Shown here one piece after another: positions 62,248 through 64,000 of a stretch of DNA of 64,000 nt (positions are counted from its first letter, which is position 1; every line of letters begins with the position of its first letter). The notes under the pieces were generated by a model that was not told the origin of the DNA, did not search any database, and was given only the letters and a program-made list of their open reading frames with translations. Source of the DNA: Mucilaginibacter cryoferens (GTDB lineage: Bacteria > Bacteroidota > Bacteroidia > Sphingobacteriales > Sphingobacteriaceae); assembly GCF_014205845.1 (NCBI RefSeq), contig NZ_JACHCR010000004.1:186001-250000 (forward strand), read 5' to 3'. Position numbers and translations under genes: made by a program.

Positions 62248-62373
62248 GGTAGGTGCTTCGTACCTACCGAAGACAAGGTAAAAAAACGCTTGTCATTCTG
62301 GGAGGTACGAAGAATCTATTATCTGCCATACTTCGTCGCTCTGTATAGTAGGCGAATAGATCCTTCGTACCTC
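62248..62373. repeat. REP-like palindromic element
   Basis: Arms at 62302-62320 (GAGGTACGAAGAATCTATT) and 62355-62373 are reverse complements at 18 of 19 positions. A second small hairpin, GGTAGGT/ACCTACC, is at 62248-62268. The words TCATTCTG and GAGGTACGAAG resemble repetitive extragenic palindromes of Bacteroidota. The rest of the 406-base gap (62190-62595) shows no gene. Confidence 0.6.
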
Positions 62374-62595
62374 AGGATTGTAAACCTAAATAATGTCATT
62401 TCCTCTTCAGAGTCCCCGGATTTTAACTCTCAGCGTGACAAACTTTGGCTTAATATTCCGCGAAATAAATAGCCGGTATCATAAATGGCAAACTTATTCG
62501 TTAGGGATATTGCCCTGCAGTACAACGAAATTATTGTTGATAAAAATTTTACTTTATCACAAACTATACTGTAATTTTCGGCATTACCAATACTT

Positions 62596-64000
62596 ATGAT
62601 ATCCCAAAGCCAGTTAACGGGTTCGCCTCGCCCAGATCTTATTAAAAATGAAACCATCGCCGATATTTTCAGAGGTGCCGCTGCCGAATTTAAAGATAAA
62701 ACAGCCCTCGTTTTTGGCAACAGGCATTTAAGCTATAAACAGTTAGATAAATGGAGCGATAATATTGCGCACTTTATAGCCACCCAGGGAATTGGCAATG
62801 GCCATTCTATTGGCGTTTGGCAATCGCGCGGGCTGGAGTTGCATGCCCTTATATTAGGAATTGTTAAATCGGGAGCCGCCTACGTACCGCTGGATAGGGA
62901 AATGCCCGAAGAACGGCTGCAGATAGTTTTGCAGGAAGTTGGCGCTTCGGCCTGTTTTAGTGATGGTGCGCCGGTGCTTTCGTGCCCGATATTTACGGTG
63001 CCGCTTTTACAGAATGAATATGAAGAGTTTACCGTACCCGCCGGCCCTACAGCCGACGACCGCGCGTACGTGTTATATACATCGGGCAGTACCGGTAAGC
63101 CTAAAGGCATCCCAATACTGCACCGCAATATTTGCCACCTCATAAGGTCGGAGCAAAGCGTTATTAACATTACCCCGGCTGATAAGGTGTACCAGGGTTT
63201 TTCGGTATCGTTTGATATGTGGTGCGAAGAAACCTGGATAAGCCTTTTTGCAGGGGCCACCATTTGGGTTGCCGATGCTACTACCGCAAAATCTATTGAT
63301 GAGCTGAGCTATACGTTAAGGGAGCAACAGATCACCATTTTACACGCTGTACCCAGTTTGCTGGCTGTTATTGATGATGATATCCCGTTATTGCGCCTGG
63401 TTAATGCCGGTGGCGAGGCCTGTACCACGGCGGTACTAAACCGCTGGAGCAAGCCTGGTAAAAACGTTTTTTATAACAGTTACGGCCCTACAGAAACTAC
63501 GGTTACATCAACCATGGTGGCGCTTAAACCCGGGGACGCCATAACCATTGGTGGTCCGCTGCCTAATTATAACCTGGCGGTTATTGACGATAAGTTTAAT
63601 ATACTGCCCGTAGGCCAACAGGGAGAGCTCATTATTTCGGGCCCTGGCGTTTGCGAGGGTTATGTTAATCGCCCGGAGCTTACCAAAGAGAAATTTTTAG
63701 ATAAACCGGCCTCACTTGCCGATTTGCCCGGCGACAGGATATACCTGAGCGGTGATGCCGTAGTAATGCAGGCCGATGGCAGCATAGATTTTCATGGCCG
63801 GTTGGACGACCAGGTAAAGCTGCGCGGGTATCGTATAGAACTGGGTGAAATTGAAGTACGCCTTAACCAGTTGGAGGAAGTGGCCGCGGCCGCCGTTGCC
63901 CTTAAAAAGGATGCTTCGGGGCAAGATCAGATGGTGGGTTACATTACCCTTAAAAATGGCTATGCCCTCGAAGAACATCATGCCCGTTTAAAACTGGCCG
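62596..64000 (+). CDS. Pls/PosA-like non-ribosomal peptide synthetase, adenylation domain (3' truncated)
   Basis: The frame runs from the ATG at 62596 past the window end; 468 residues are visible. Adenylation motifs appear in order: LSYKQLDKWSD, VLYTSGSTGKPKGIP, NSYGPTETTV, YLSGDAV and the core LDDQVKLRGYRIELGEIE. The specificity region FSVSFDMWCEETWISLFAGA, with the amino-acid-binding Asp, resembles Pls/PosA-type synthetases, which normally add a PCP domain and a multi-span terminal part. The substrate and product are unknown; the remainder lies outside the window. Confidence 0.82.
   Translation, partial: MISQSQLTGSPRPDLIKNETIADIFRGAAAEFKDKTALVFGNRHLSYKQLDKWSDNIAHFIATQGIGNGHSIGVWQSRGLELHALILGIVKSGAAYVPLDREMPEERLQIVLQEVGASACFSDGAPVLSCPIFTVPLLQNEYEEFTVPAGPTADDRAYVLYTSGSTGKPKGIPILHRNICHLIRSEQSVINITPADKVYQGFSVSFDMWCEETWISLFAGATIWVADATTAKSIDELSYTLREQQITILHAVPSLLAVIDDDIPLLRLVNAGGEACTTAVLNRWSKPGKNVFYNSYGPTETTVTSTMVALKPGDAITIGGPLPNYNLAVIDDKFNILPVGQQGELIISGPGVCEGYVNRPELTKEKFLDKPASLADLPGDRIYLSGDAVVMQADGSIDFHGRLDDQVKLRGYRIELGEIEVRLNQLEEVAAAAVALKKDASGQDQMVGYITLKNGYALEEHHARLKLA

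Noticed and set aside
62242..62599. Short open frames in the gap before the peptide synthetase
   Set aside because: They run through palindromic REP-like DNA.

Overview
The window looks like chromosome of a Bacteroidota bacterium of the Sphingobacteriaceae type (Mucilaginibacter or Pedobacter-like). The evidence is moderate AT content, caa3-type oxidase genes in the Bacteroidota order, DUF4286, DUF2461, DUF983 and DUF6377 families, a type IX secretion (T9SS) cargo followed by PorP/SprF and a PorE-like OmpA protein, weak Shine-Dalgarno signals and TAnnTTTG -7 boxes. The genus is an inference; no rRNA or tRNA gene was seen.

Layout. 1-5.4 kb: a plus-strand respiratory operon (end of heme A synthase, heme O synthase, two subunit III proteins, subunit IV, Sco, DUF420, small membrane protein, DUF983). 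5.4-6.9 kb: DUF2461 and an OmpA lipoprotein. 7-10 kb: a RelE-type toxin-antitoxin pair with a broken toxin, DUF4286 and a TPR lipoprotein-like secreted protein. 10.1-14.4 kb: an S9-family protein that has lost its catalytic Ser and His, apparently cotranscribed with a histidine kinase and an OmpR-type regulator. 14.5-15.1 kb: a PIN-type toxin-antitoxin pair with a frameshifted toxin. 15.1-21.8 kb (minus): methyltransferase, UbiA-like protein, metallophosphoesterase, MoxR/ChlI-type ATPase, VWA protein and PfkB sugar kinase. 21.9-27.1 kb: SnoaL-like protein, NadR, a small membrane protein, JmjC-like cupin, fasciclin protein and HemW.

27.3-34.5 kb: a LytTR regulator and a GT39 glycosyltransferase lying between two 26-bp direct repeats, a LysR regulator divergent from a RidA-SnoaL fusion, and a large MscS channel. 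35.2-38.9 kb: GH51 arabinofuranosidase, a zeta-type toxin remnant with an intact small partner gene, and a secreted unknown. 39-45.3 kb: DUF6377 regulator, sorbosone dehydrogenase-like protein with a C-terminal cytochrome c domain, and a STAND-type ATPase. 45.6-61.4 kb: a 4259-residue T9SS type B cargo with about 34 Ig-like repeats and seven interspersed larger modules, followed by PorP/SprF and a PorE-like protein; these three probably act together in export and anchoring at the outer membrane. 61.6-64 kb: a small membrane protein, a LuxR-like HTH protein, REP-like DNA and the start of a Pls/PosA-like peptide synthetase that runs off the window.

The most striking points are three unrelated toxin-antitoxin-like loci, each with the toxin inactivated by small lesions and the partner gene intact; a two-component operon headed by a pseudo-peptidase; and the giant surface protein, which carries a codon-exact 915-residue tandem duplication and a 178-residue triplication.
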